This document shows positions 9,154-17,068 of a stretch of DNA of 64,000 nt, in pieces. The translations under genes were made by a program, and so were the position numbers. Positions within the stretch are counted from its first letter, which is position 1. Each line of letters opens with the position of its first letter. The notes below the pieces were generated by a model. The model made no database searches. It was given only the letters and a program-made list of their open reading frames with translations, and was not told the DNA's origin. The DNA lies in the NCBI GenBank assembly GCA_003609755.1, contig AP017991.1, positions 2,249,501-2,313,500 on the forward strand, written 5' to 3'. This stretch comes from Planktothrix agardhii NIES-204 (GTDB lineage Bacteria; Cyanobacteriota; Cyanobacteriia; Cyanobacteriales; Microcoleaceae).

Positions 9154-10017
9154 TTGTTTAAGCAGCATTGGAATCTGTGTGTTTATCGCTCGAAAACAAT
9201 TCCGTATTGGGCTTGGATATCTTTAATCGGCAATGGATTACTCTTGTTTATCATCCTGGGATTGATAATGCACCGACAATCTGTTTCCCATACTCCCTCC
9301 TCCCTGACGGATGTTGTTCTGACCCATCCTTTGCCCTCAGAATCGGCGTCAATTAATGCTACAGGCCCCCGTCATCGCTGGACTTATGAACAATGGGTGG
9401 AACAGTTGCGGCGCGAAGCCAATGCTGTGGTGGCTATCCCCCCGGAACGTTTAACTATTTTAGCGGGGGATTCCTTAAGTTTGTGGTTTCCGGCGGAACT
9501 TTTACCCCAAGACAGAACTTGGTTAAATCAAGGAATTTCTGGGGAAACTTCCACAGGATTATTAAAGCGGGTTAAATTATTTGATATTACTCAACCGGAA
9601 ACTATTTTTGTCATGATTGGCATTAATGATTTAATTCGGGGCATAGATGATAGTACATTATTAAATAATTATCGAGAAATTATTAGGGATTTACGTTGGG
9701 TACATCCCGATGCTCAAATTGTGGTGCAATCAATTCTTCCCCATAGTGACAAAAATTCTAATTGGGAAGGACGGGAACGCCTATTAAAAATTTCTAATCA
9801 ACGCATTCGTCACTTAAATCAAGAGTTGAAATTCATCGCCCAGGAAGAAGGAGCTTATTTTTTAAATTTACATTCCCTATTTACCGATGCAGATGGTAAT
9901 TTAAGACCGGAACTAAGCACCGATGGTTTACATCTAAATCAACAAGGTTATTTAGTTTGGAGTTCCGCCTTAAAAATTTATAGTCAAATTGCCCTAGAAC
10001 CATCTTCTAATCCTTAA
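9154..10017 (+). CDS. SGNH/GDSL-type lipase/esterase-like hydrolase
   Basis: A 287-residue protein with one N-terminal transmembrane anchor (about 17-40) and an SGNH hydrolase domain. Block I is ILAGDSLSLW with the nucleophile Ser107, block II is GISGET (Gly130), block III is MIGINDL (Asn158) and block V is DGLHLNQQGY near the C-terminus, holding the Asp-His pair. It is probably an extracytoplasmic esterase or acetylhydrolase; the substrate is unknown. The start is a TTG, chosen because it keeps the membrane anchor; an ATG at about residue 39 would lose it. The stop is four bases before the urate hydroxylase start, so it may be cotranscribed with the purine genes, though a role in that pathway is not evident. 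Confidence 0.82.
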   Translation: MFKQHWNLCVYRSKTIPYWAWISLIGNGLLLFIILGLIMHRQSVSHTPSSLTDVVLTHPLPSESASINATGPRHRWTYEQWVEQLRREANAVVAIPPERLTILAGDSLSLWFPAELLPQDRTWLNQGISGETSTGLLKRVKLFDITQPETIFVMIGINDLIRGIDDSTLLNNYREIIRDLRWVHPDAQIVVQSILPHSDKNSNWEGRERLLKISNQRIRHLNQELKFIAQEEGAYFLNLHSLFTDADGNLRPELSTDGLHLNQQGYLVWSSALKIYSQIALEPSSNP

Positions 10018-10021
10018 AATT

Positions 10022-11191
10022 ATGAATCATCTCAAAATTATTATTATCGGTGCAGGAATTGGTGGTTTAACCGCAGGTTTAGCCCTAAAACGGGCAGGAT
10101 ATACCGTAGAAATTTATGAAAAGACCAGCGAAATTCGTCCTGCCGGAGCCGGAATTTCTATTTGGTCAAATGGGGTTAAAGTTCTGAATAGTTTAGGTTT
10201 GGGGGATGAAATTGCCAAAATTGGTGGACAGATGGATAGGATGGAATATCGCAGTCATACCGATAAATTATTTAATCAAATTAATCTCAATCCTGTGACC
10301 GAAACCGTAGGACAGCGACCCTATCCCGTGTCTCGAACAGAATTACAATCCCTGCTTTTAAACGCCTTTAATAATAATCTTGAAACCGTTAAACTAAATG
10401 CTCAATTTATTGGAGTTGAACAGAATACCCAGGGCGTGACCGCCTATTTTGCCAATGGATATCAAACCAGTGCAGACCTATTAATTGCCGCCGATGGTAT
10501 TCATTCTCAATTGCGGGATTATGTAGTCGGTCATCCGGTAAAATTGCGTTATGCCGATTATGTTAATTGGAATGGTTTAATTAAAATTAATCCCGATTTA
10601 GGAGATAAAAATACTTGGGTTATTTATGTTGGCGAAGGCAAACGCGCTTCGATGATGCCCATAGGAAATAACCGATTTTATTACTTTTTTGGTTGTCCGA
10701 TGGCAAGGGGAACAATTGTTGAACCAGATTATCGTCAACGGGAGTTAAAATCAATTTTTGCCCGATGGCCGTCTCCAGTTCAATCTTTAATAGAAAATCT
10801 CAATCCCCAGGAATTAAACCGTTTAGAAATTCATGATTTAGACCCCTTAGAAACAATCGTTAAAGGTCGAGTTGCACTGTTAGGAGATGCCGCCCATGCT
10901 TCCACCCCAACCCTCGGACAAGGCGGCTGTCAAGCCATGGAAGATGCAGAAATATTATCTCGATTTCTATTAACTACTAATTTAGGAGTAGAATATGCTT
11001 TAAAACGATATGAATCTGAACGCAAAGAACGGACTTCAACCCTAGTTCTCAAAGCCCGAAAACGAGCCGATATGATTTATGGAAAAGACCCCCATTTAAC
11101 CCAACAATGGTATCAACAACTCCAACAAGAAACCGAACAGGATGTTACCAATGCTTTATCTAAAACCATCCTAGGCGGCCCCTTTCACTAA
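10022..11191 (+). CDS. hpxO: FAD-dependent urate hydroxylase (HpxO type)
   Basis: A 389-residue class A flavoprotein monooxygenase. It has the FAD motif GAGIGGL (residues 10-16), the DG motif AADGIHSQLRD and the GD motif LLGDAAHA (Asp289). Along its length it carries blocks diagnostic of Klebsiella HpxO, including SIWSNGVKV, YVNWNGL, VGEGKR and the C-terminal KARKRADM...GKDPHLTQQWYQ. HpxO oxidises urate to 5-hydroxyisourate using NADH and O2, in place of cofactor-free uricase. The next two genes encode the enzymes for the following two steps, which strongly supports the assignment. Confidence 0.93.
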   Translation: MNHLKIIIIGAGIGGLTAGLALKRAGYTVEIYEKTSEIRPAGAGISIWSNGVKVLNSLGLGDEIAKIGGQMDRMEYRSHTDKLFNQINLNPVTETVGQRPYPVSRTELQSLLLNAFNNNLETVKLNAQFIGVEQNTQGVTAYFANGYQTSADLLIAADGIHSQLRDYVVGHPVKLRYADYVNWNGLIKINPDLGDKNTWVIYVGEGKRASMMPIGNNRFYYFFGCPMARGTIVEPDYRQRELKSIFARWPSPVQSLIENLNPQELNRLEIHDLDPLETIVKGRVALLGDAAHASTPTLGQGGCQAMEDAEILSRFLLTTNLGVEYALKRYESERKERTSTLVLKARKRADMIYGKDPHLTQQWYQQLQQETEQDVTNALSKTILGGPFH

Positions 11192-11197
11192 AAGAAA

Positions 11198-11262
11198 AGA
11201 AACCGGGTTTCTAAAAAAATCTTGATTTGAGTTAATAGACCATAATTAGAAACCCGGTTTCT
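11198..11262. repeat. Pair of GAAACC-GGTTTC palindromes
   Basis: Two 15-bp near-identical palindromes, AGAAACCGGGTTTCT (11198-11212) and AGAAACCCGGTTTCT (11248-11262), lie between hpxO and uraH. They differ only at the centre and can also pair with each other to form a larger stem. This is a common dispersed repeat in cyanobacterial spacers and may affect read-through or mRNA ends. Confidence 0.7.
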
Positions 11263-11297
11263 GAGGTATTATTAATTTTAACCCTTAACTTTTTCCT

Positions 11298-11660
11298 ATG
11301 GTTGGTAAACTAACAACCCATGTATTAGACACAGCCCAAGGTCGTCCAGTTGCCCATTTAAAGATTGAATTATGGCAAATCAATTCAGAAATAGGAGAAC
11401 GAACCCTTCTCAAAACTTCTATTACAAATAAGGATGGTAGAACCGATATCCCCCTATTAACAGAAACCGAATTAAAGCAGGGAATTTATGAATTAGTCTT
11501 TGCCGTTGGGGACTATTTTAAAACCCAATATGAATCCCTAGATTATCCCTTATTTTTAGATAATATTCCGATTCGATTTGGCATTGCTAACCCCACCGTT
11601 GCCTATCACGTTCCCCTATTAGTTTCTCCCTGGTCTTATAGTACCTATCGAGGCAGTTAA
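11298..11660 (+). CDS. uraH: 5-hydroxyisourate hydrolase
   Basis: A 120-residue transthyretin-like protein. It starts KLTTHVLDTAQGRPVAHLKIELW, the family signature with the active-site histidine (THVLD), has the RTD...LL block in the middle and ends with the invariant C-terminal tetrapeptide YRGS. It hydrolyses 5-hydroxyisourate, the product of HpxO, to OHCU. Its stop codon is followed after five bases by uraD, so the two are translationally close. The length is normal and no signal peptide is seen, so it is cytoplasmic. Confidence 0.96.
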   Translation: MVGKLTTHVLDTAQGRPVAHLKIELWQINSEIGERTLLKTSITNKDGRTDIPLLTETELKQGIYELVFAVGDYFKTQYESLDYPLFLDNIPIRFGIANPTVAYHVPLLVSPWSYSTYRGS

Positions 11661-11665
11661 ACATC

Positions 11666-12169
11666 ATGCAAACCTATTCCTTATCCCAAGTTAATCAAAT
11701 GACTAAAGCGGAATTTATCGCAGTATTAGGAACTATTTTTGAAGCATCTCCTTGGGTGGCAGAACAGGCAGAATTAAAACGACCCTTTGGGACTATAGAA
11801 ATATTATATCAAACTATGGTTGCCATCGTTAAAAATAGTAATTCACAACAACAATTAGCCTTAATTCGCACCCATCCCGACTTAGGAAGTAAAGCAAAAA
11901 TGGCAGAATCTTCAGTAAAAGAACAAGCCGGAGTTGGGTTAGACCGTCTAACATCTGCCGAATATCAATACTTTCATCAACTCAACCAAACCTATAAAGA
12001 TAAATTCGGGTTTCCCTTTATTATTGCCGTTAAAAATCATACCAAAACCAGTATTTTAGCGGCGTTTGAACAACGGTTAAATCATTCTATTGAAGCCGAA
12101 AAAATAACCGCCCTAGAAGAAATTTATAAAATCGCCCAATTTCGTCTTTATGAAAAAACAGTTCGCTAA
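11666..12169 (+). CDS. uraD: OHCU decarboxylase
   Basis: A 167-residue helical protein with the family motif RTHPDLGSKAKMAESS, including the catalytic histidine His70, followed by GLDRL and GFPFIIAVK. It decarboxylates 2-oxo-4-hydroxy-4-carboxy-5-ureidoimidazoline to S-allantoin, the last step of the urate branch. It is the third gene of an hpxO-uraH-uraD run in reaction order. No allantoinase or allantoicase is present in the window, so the fate of allantoin cannot be told. Confidence 0.95.
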   Translation: MQTYSLSQVNQMTKAEFIAVLGTIFEASPWVAEQAELKRPFGTIEILYQTMVAIVKNSNSQQQLALIRTHPDLGSKAKMAESSVKEQAGVGLDRLTSAEYQYFHQLNQTYKDKFGFPFIIAVKNHTKTSILAAFEQRLNHSIEAEKITALEEIYKIAQFRLYEKTVR

Positions 12170-12202
12170 CAGCCAGAATCCTACCCCGTATCTATCGGTA
12201 GT

Positions 12203-12373
12203 ATGGGCAATCTCCCTGTGGTTGCACCTAAAGATTGTGTGGTTAGTCCTAGCTATAATATTTAGTAGTAACACCAGGCAGAAAACTATACTGACCATAT
12301 TAGTTGCCGACAACGTGCTTCCGGGGCTGAGCTTAGACGATTAACTGCTCGGATGGCTTCTCATCCAATTTGA
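12203..12373 (+). pseudogene. Possible decayed coding remnant
   Basis: In one frame this gap reads as protein-like sequence (MGNLPVVAPKDCVV... then ...CRQRASGAELRRLTARMAS) interrupted only by three adjacent stop codons at 12263-12271, and ends in TGA at 12371. The family was not recognised. It may be a broken small gene or chance; the rest of the 12170-12460 spacer shows nothing else clear. Confidence 0.25.
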
Positions 12374-12460
12374 GCAAAACTGTCCTAAATTGATTCTCCA
12401 GCATAAGAAAAACCCTGTAATGTAAGAAATCAAGAATACTAAAAACACGGAGTTAATTAG

Positions 12461-12718
12461 ATGAACAAAATTACCTTAGAAATTCCTGACCAATTAATGA
12501 ATCTAATCCGAGACAAATCAGAATCTATAGAATCTATTTTACTCAAAGCATTAGAGGATTATTTGACCAAAGAATCTTTAGATATTACTAAAACAAAAAC
12601 TTGGGAACTTTGCGGTAGTTTAGAAATACCCAATCCCGAACCAGAATTTATTGTTAGTGAGAAAAAGTCAGAATTATCCACTAACTACGCTGAAAAGATT
12701 GATCAAATTTTATATTAA
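12461..12718 (+). CDS. Putative antitoxin of a VapBC-like pair
   Basis: An 85-residue acidic protein directly upstream of a PIN-domain toxin gene, with nine bases between them. It opens MNKITLEIPDQLMNLI and continues with a helical DALEDYLTK-like segment. This matches the short cyanobacterial antitoxins that accompany PIN toxins, with a small N-terminal beta strand and helices and a disordered C-terminal tail for toxin wrapping. The DNA-binding fold is not certain. The role comes mostly from its position. Confidence 0.65.
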   Translation: MNKITLEIPDQLMNLIRDKSESIESILLKALEDYLTKESLDITKTKTWELCGSLEIPNPEPEFIVSEKKSELSTNYAEKIDQILY

Positions 12719-12727
12719 AGTAGGATT

Positions 12728-13144
12728 ATGAATCAAGAAATAATTGTTGATACATCAGCTTTAATTGCTTTTTTTGTTAAATCCGAAACTAACCATCAAA
12801 TAGCCAAACAGTATGTATTAAACAATTATCATTATCGCTGGGTGATTTTAGAGACAGTCTTTGATGAAACTGTAACTTGGATTAGAACAAAAATTTCTAG
12901 TTCTGCTTCCATTAAAATTGGTCAAATCTTAAGAACTGAACATCGCTATGTCACTATTTCTGATCAAGATGATCAGGCTGTTTGGGAAGCCTTTTGTAAA
13001 TATGATGACAAAAAATGGAGTTATACAGATTGTTCTATTTTAGTAATGGCAAATCGTCTCAATATTTGTGAAGTTTTTGCTTTTGATGAACATATACGCC
13101 AAATGAAAGGATTAGGGATTATTTGCCTTCCTAACCTCAAATAA
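12728..13144 (+). CDS. PIN-domain toxin (VapC-like ribonuclease)
   Basis: A 138-residue PIN protein. Acidic metal ligands can be placed at Asp8 (VDTSALIAFF), Glu42 (LETVFDE), Asp101 (SYTDCSILVMA) and Asp120 (AFDEHI), in the standard order. VapC toxins cleave tRNA or rRNA when freed from their antitoxin. The gene follows its probable antitoxin and stands between uraD and guaD, so the pair interrupts the purine genes. All four acidic positions are intact, so it looks functional. Confidence 0.85.
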   Translation: MNQEIIVDTSALIAFFVKSETNHQIAKQYVLNNYHYRWVILETVFDETVTWIRTKISSSASIKIGQILRTEHRYVTISDQDDQAVWEAFCKYDDKKWSYTDCSILVMANRLNICEVFAFDEHIRQMKGLGIICLPNLK

Positions 13145-13282
13145 ATGGTTTTAATATCACACAATCAACAGAATTATTAATACTGATATCAAACAACCAG
13201 GGGACGTAAACTTAAAAACAAAGGTAATGCTATAATCACAGTTTAAATACACAACAGCTTATCAACCTAAAATCCCTCAGTG

Positions 13283-14608
13283 ATGACCCACTTAGAACTA
13301 TTTCGCTCATCGTTTTTAGACTTTATTGATGATCCTTTTTATGAATCAGAAGAAACCAGCGTTCGTTATCTTGCCGATGGATTATTAGTTGTAGAATCTG
13401 GAATTATTATAGACTTCGATGATTATAACATTTTAAAAGACAAATATCAAGGGTTTACAATTACCCATTATCCTGATTTATTAATATTACCCGGATTTAT
13501 TGATACCCATATTCATTTTCCCCAAACTGAAATGATAGCATCCTATGGGGAACAACTATTAGAATGGTTAAATCAATATACCTTTCCCATAGAACGTAAA
13601 TTTAGCAGTAAAGAATATGCTCAAAAAATTGCGTCATTTTTCCTAGATGAATTACTCAAAAATGGAACTACAACCGCCTTAGTTTTTGCCACAGTTTTCC
13701 CCCAGTCCGTTGATGCTTTCTTTGAAGAAGCCTATCGCCGAAATTTACGCATGATTTCGGGTAAAGTGATGATGGATAGTCATGCGCCAGATTATTTAAA
13801 AGACACTCCCGAAACCTCCTATCAAGACAGCAAAAGATTAATCCAAACTTGGCATAAAAAAGGACGTTTACTCTATGCAATTACTCCCAGATTTGCCATA
13901 ACTTCTAGTCGTGAACAGTTAAAAATAGCTGGAAAATTATTAACAGAATTTCCCGATGTTTATTTACAAACCCATCTTTCAGAAAATCTCAAAGAAGTTG
14001 AATTTGTTGCCGGACTTTTTCCTGAAGCTCCAAACTATTTAGGGGTTTATGACCAAGCTGGTTTAGTCGGAGAACGTTCAATTTTTGCCCATAGTATTCA
14101 TTTAACCCCGGATGAATTTAAACGGTTATCTGAAGCTAAATCTGCGATCGCATTTTGCCCCACTTCCAATTTATTCCTCGGTAGTGGACTGTTTAAACTC
14201 CATCAAGCTAAATCTAAAACCCATCCCATTAATGTCGGTTTGGGTAGCGATATTGGAGCGGGAACCAGTTTTTCCCTCCTCCAAACTGCTAATGAGGCCT
14301 ACAAAGTCGCTCAACTACAAAATCAAACTCTTTCACCTTTTCAAGCCCTATTTTTAGCCACATTAGGAGGAGCAAAAGCTCTAAAATTAGAGGATAAAAT
14401 TGGTAATTTTGACATCGGAAAAGAAGCGGATTTTATTGTTTTAGACTATAACTCGACCCCGTTAATGAGATTGATAAATCAACAAATTTCCGAACCTCAA
14501 ACCCGATTAAAAATTGCGGAAACTATCTTTAGTTTAATTATATTAGGGGATGACCGAGCTATTCAAGCCACCTATATTATGGGAGAGAGGGCATATTCAA
14601 AAGAATAG
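13283..14608 (+). CDS. guaD: Guanine deaminase
   Basis: A 441-residue amidohydrolase. The metal-binding HxH is in GFIDTHIHFPQTEM (His76, His78), with further ligands in LQTHLSEN, FAHSIHL and the late aspartate in GLGSDIGAGTSFS. PGFIDTHIHFPQ and SDIGAGTS are signatures of GuaD rather than of other deaminases. It converts guanine to xanthine and ammonia, feeding XdhABC (46040-50902). GTG-ATG precede the coding sequence; the ATG at 13283 is preferred over the GTG at 13280. It is separated from hpxO-uraH-uraD by the toxin pair. Confidence 0.95.
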   Translation: MTHLELFRSSFLDFIDDPFYESEETSVRYLADGLLVVESGIIIDFDDYNILKDKYQGFTITHYPDLLILPGFIDTHIHFPQTEMIASYGEQLLEWLNQYTFPIERKFSSKEYAQKIASFFLDELLKNGTTTALVFATVFPQSVDAFFEEAYRRNLRMISGKVMMDSHAPDYLKDTPETSYQDSKRLIQTWHKKGRLLYAITPRFAITSSREQLKIAGKLLTEFPDVYLQTHLSENLKEVEFVAGLFPEAPNYLGVYDQAGLVGERSIFAHSIHLTPDEFKRLSEAKSAIAFCPTSNLFLGSGLFKLHQAKSKTHPINVGLGSDIGAGTSFSLLQTANEAYKVAQLQNQTLSPFQALFLATLGGAKALKLEDKIGNFDIGKEADFIVLDYNSTPLMRLINQQISEPQTRLKIAETIFSLIILGDDRAIQATYIMGERAYSKE

Positions 14609-14642
14609 GATAAAATAAAATTAATAGACTTGCCAATTTTAA

Positions 14643-14789
14643 TATAGCAGTCGCCAGACCTATTAGGACAAAGAGTGATGCAGCAAAGCTAGACGGTGAA
14701 GTCTTTTCTTCCGGTGTTCCCTCCCCCCCTAGCCCCCCGTGCACGGGGGATTTGGGGGGGCTGTTCCCTGTTCCCTGTTCCCTGCTATA
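14643..14789. repeat. MITE-like repeat, family B copy 1
   Basis: It is bounded by TATAGCAG (14643) and CTGCTATA (14789), a terminal inverted repeat. Inside are AGACGGTGAAGT, shared with the copies at 21171 and 28962, the palindromic core CCCCCCGTGCACGGGGG and TTCCCTG heptamers at the right. The last base of the element is the A of the ATG of the next gene. Confidence 0.72.
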
Positions 14790-15454
14790 TGAATCCTATC
14801 GCTATTGTTACGACTCCCGATGATACCCTGAATGTGCGTTCTACTCCTAACGGTGAAATTGTTGATATTTTAGGCGATGGAACCCAGGTTGAAATTAGTG
14901 GAGATTCTGTTAATATTGAGGGTGAAATCTGGACACCTATTGGGATAAATCGTTGGGTAGCTGCGAAATACTTAACGCTTATTGATGCCGAAATTTTAGC
15001 CATTCCAGGTGCTAAAATTATATCCACACAAACCGAGGAACAAATCGGAGGTGGTTTACAAGTTTATCAAACAAAATTACTGGATAATACAGGTACAATT
15101 ATTAATACCGTGCGCTGTGTTTCTGGTCGCATTGGTCAACAAATTCCCTCGGATATATCGGGTTCTCAAACTCCTTTACCCTTTGGGATTTATACCTTTG
15201 ATGCTCCGGGTATCGTTGAAGATGCACCCGGAGAATTTGGCGGAGTTTGGTCAGCAATTACACCAACTTTTCCCACAGAAAGAGCGGGGTTAGGTGTACA
15301 TTATGACCCCTCGGCTTTGTTATCTGTTTCTGAAACGGGAACATCGGGATGTTTAGCCACACCAACTATAGAAGAACGAGAGATAATGACAACATTTATT
15401 CTCGAATATCAACCCACCCATTTAATTGTTAAGAAACCAGAAAATCAAGATTGA
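14789..15454 (+). CDS. SH3-domain protein with L,D-transpeptidase-like C-terminal domain
   Basis: A 221-residue protein. Residues 1-66 form a bacterial SH3-like domain (LNVRSTPNGEIVDIL... then RWVAAKYL), usual in wall-binding proteins. Residues about 75-215 resemble a YkuD-type L,D-transpeptidase, with a histidine in GLGVHYDP (His171) followed by GTSGCLATP with Cys188, the order expected for the catalytic His and Cys. No signal peptide is visible. The open frame extends upstream into repeat DNA, so the ATG at 14789 is taken as the start. Because a MITE ends exactly there, the original N-terminus, perhaps with a signal peptide, may have been lost. Its last 10 bp overlap the convergent Ycf51 gene. 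Confidence 0.62.
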   Translation: MNPIAIVTTPDDTLNVRSTPNGEIVDILGDGTQVEISGDSVNIEGEIWTPIGINRWVAAKYLTLIDAEILAIPGAKIISTQTEEQIGGGLQVYQTKLLDNTGTIINTVRCVSGRIGQQIPSDISGSQTPLPFGIYTFDAPGIVEDAPGEFGGVWSAITPTFPTERAGLGVHYDPSALLSVSETGTSGCLATPTIEEREIMTTFILEYQPTHLIVKKPENQD

Positions 15455-15972
15455 ACTTGTTTTAAACGAGCTAGATTTTTCTCAAATATCTGAATGTCTA
15501 AGTTATCCTCCTGTTGTTCAATAACAGAACGTTTAACTTGACCCAAATAGAGTGGTTGAGAAACATTTGCATCGGGGTGAACAATAGTTCTAGCGCGAAT
15601 TAATAGTGGTGCTTGAAATTGTCCTCCCCGTCCAGAGGAATATAAATCTGACGCCGCTTGACGTAAGGTGGCATCTAATTGAGTTTTGGTAATTTCCGGG
15701 GCAACCGCAATTACAATCTGTCTACTGCCATCATCAAATACCCGACTATAACGCGCTGCCCCAGGAACTTGAACATGATGAAATAAACCTAAACTCAAAC
15801 CAAAAACTCCACCGGTTAGAACCCCTGTAAAGGAGGTAATTCCTACTAACCTAAACCTAATTCCCCATTTAAAAATAAATGAGAAGATAGTAATTACAGC
15901 AAGAACTAAAGTAGCAATTCCTATCCATTTAGAAAAGTTTAGCAATTCTGCTGTTGATAATGAGAAGTCCAT
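15445..15972 (-). CDS. ycf51: Ycf51 family protein
   Basis: A 175-residue protein with two N-terminal transmembrane segments (about 14-34 and 43-63) and a soluble domain with RYSRVFDDGSRQIVIAVAPEI and LRQAASDLYSSGRGGQ. This is the conserved Ycf51 family of cyanobacteria and some red-lineage plastids. Its function is not established. The start at 15972 gives MDFSLSTAELL. The 3' end overlaps the convergent SH3 gene by 10 bp. Confidence 0.88.
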   Translation of the reverse strand: MDFSLSTAELLNFSKWIGIATLVLAVITIFSFIFKWGIRFRLVGITSFTGVLTGGVFGLSLGLFHHVQVPGAARYSRVFDDGSRQIVIAVAPEITKTQLDATLRQAASDLYSSGRGGQFQAPLLIRARTIVHPDANVSQPLYLGQVKRSVIEQQEDNLDIQIFEKNLARLKQVQS

Positions 15973-16131
15973 GACAGTGATTAAAGAAACAACATCTAAA
16001 CTTATAGCTTAATCTTAAAAGAGTCACTTTGGATATTATATTATTTATAGTTAACCCTAAAATCATGGCAGGGGTTTGGTCTCCAAACCATCAAGAGGGT
16101 TGAACTTGAAGACTAAACCCCATACTTGGGA

Positions 16132-16914
16132 TTATACTTTCGGAGGAAGTGGGGGTTTTTGTTGGGGTGGAACACTCAAATTTTGAACAAATGGGAGTAA
16201 ATCTGAGGGAAGCACAACAATGGTTGTTGTATTATTTTCTACCCCAATTTCCGAGAGCATTTGTAACCGTCTTAACTCCAGGGCGGCGGGATTTGCCATA
16301 ATTAATTGAGAGGCTTCTGCTAACTTAATTGAGGCTTCCTGTTCCGCTTCTGCTTTAATTAAACGGGAGCGTTTTTCTCGCACGGCTTCCGCTACTTTTG
16401 CCATGGCTCGTTGCATAGAGGTGGGAATTTCCACATCCTTCATTTCCACTGCTTCAATGACAATTCCCCAAGGTTCTGTCATCTCATCTACAAGTTCTTG
16501 AATTTTCTGATTAATTTTATCTCGATTTTGTAAAACATCATCCAAAATATTCTGACCAATCACATTTCGCAGGGTTGTTAAGGCGGCTTGATACACTGCT
16601 TTTTCATAACTTTCTACCTTAACAATTGCCTTAGTAGGATCAACTAAACGGTAATAAAGAACAGCATTCACTCGAATGGTTACACTATCAGATGTGATGG
16701 TCTCTTGCGGTTCAATATCAACGGTTTTGGTTCTAACATCCACTTGAACTTTTTGATCAATGGCGGGAATAATCCAATATAAACCCGGCCCTTTAATTGC
16801 TTGAATTCGTCCTAATCTGAAAATAACTCCCCGTTGATATTCTCGATCTAATTTAAACCCACTAATGGTTAAATAAGCTAATAGAATAAAGAAAGAGCTA
16901 AAGAAATAATTCAT
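16132..16914 (-). CDS. Slipin/stomatin-like SPFH-domain membrane protein
   Basis: A 260-residue protein with a single N-terminal hydrophobic hairpin or anchor (residues 3-18), then the band 7/SPFH core: REYQRGVIFRLGR, GPGLYWIIP, DVRTKTVDIEPQE and ALTTLRNVIGQ. A charged helical stretch follows (REKRSRLIKAEAEQEAS). This is the prokaryotic stomatin (slipin) arrangement; such proteins scaffold membrane microdomains and often pair with an NfeD protein. No nfeD gene is next to it. The C-terminus is proline-rich (PPQQKPPLPPKV). Confidence 0.9.
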   Translation of the reverse strand: MNYFFSSFFILLAYLTISGFKLDREYQRGVIFRLGRIQAIKGPGLYWIIPAIDQKVQVDVRTKTVDIEPQETITSDSVTIRVNAVLYYRLVDPTKAIVKVESYEKAVYQAALTTLRNVIGQNILDDVLQNRDKINQKIQELVDEMTEPWGIVIEAVEMKDVEIPTSMQRAMAKVAEAVREKRSRLIKAEAEQEASIKLAEASQLIMANPAALELRRLQMLSEIGVENNTTTIVVLPSDLLPFVQNLSVPPQQKPPLPPKV

Positions 16915-17068
16915 GATTTTTTGATCTCCAATCCTAAGTCTATTATAAATAGTGCTATAAGTTAAGCCTAATTTCTTAATATTATTTTATGATTAGGGCA
17001 GTTGATTTTTATGATATGATTTTCTATCGGTTTGATCATTTTTGGGGGAATCCCGAATTAAAAATTTT

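Noticed and set aside
12113-12344. Two overlapping frames of about 65 codons on opposite strands after uraD
   Set aside because: Neither resembles a protein family; a third frame with stops gives a better, though weak, protein-like reading.
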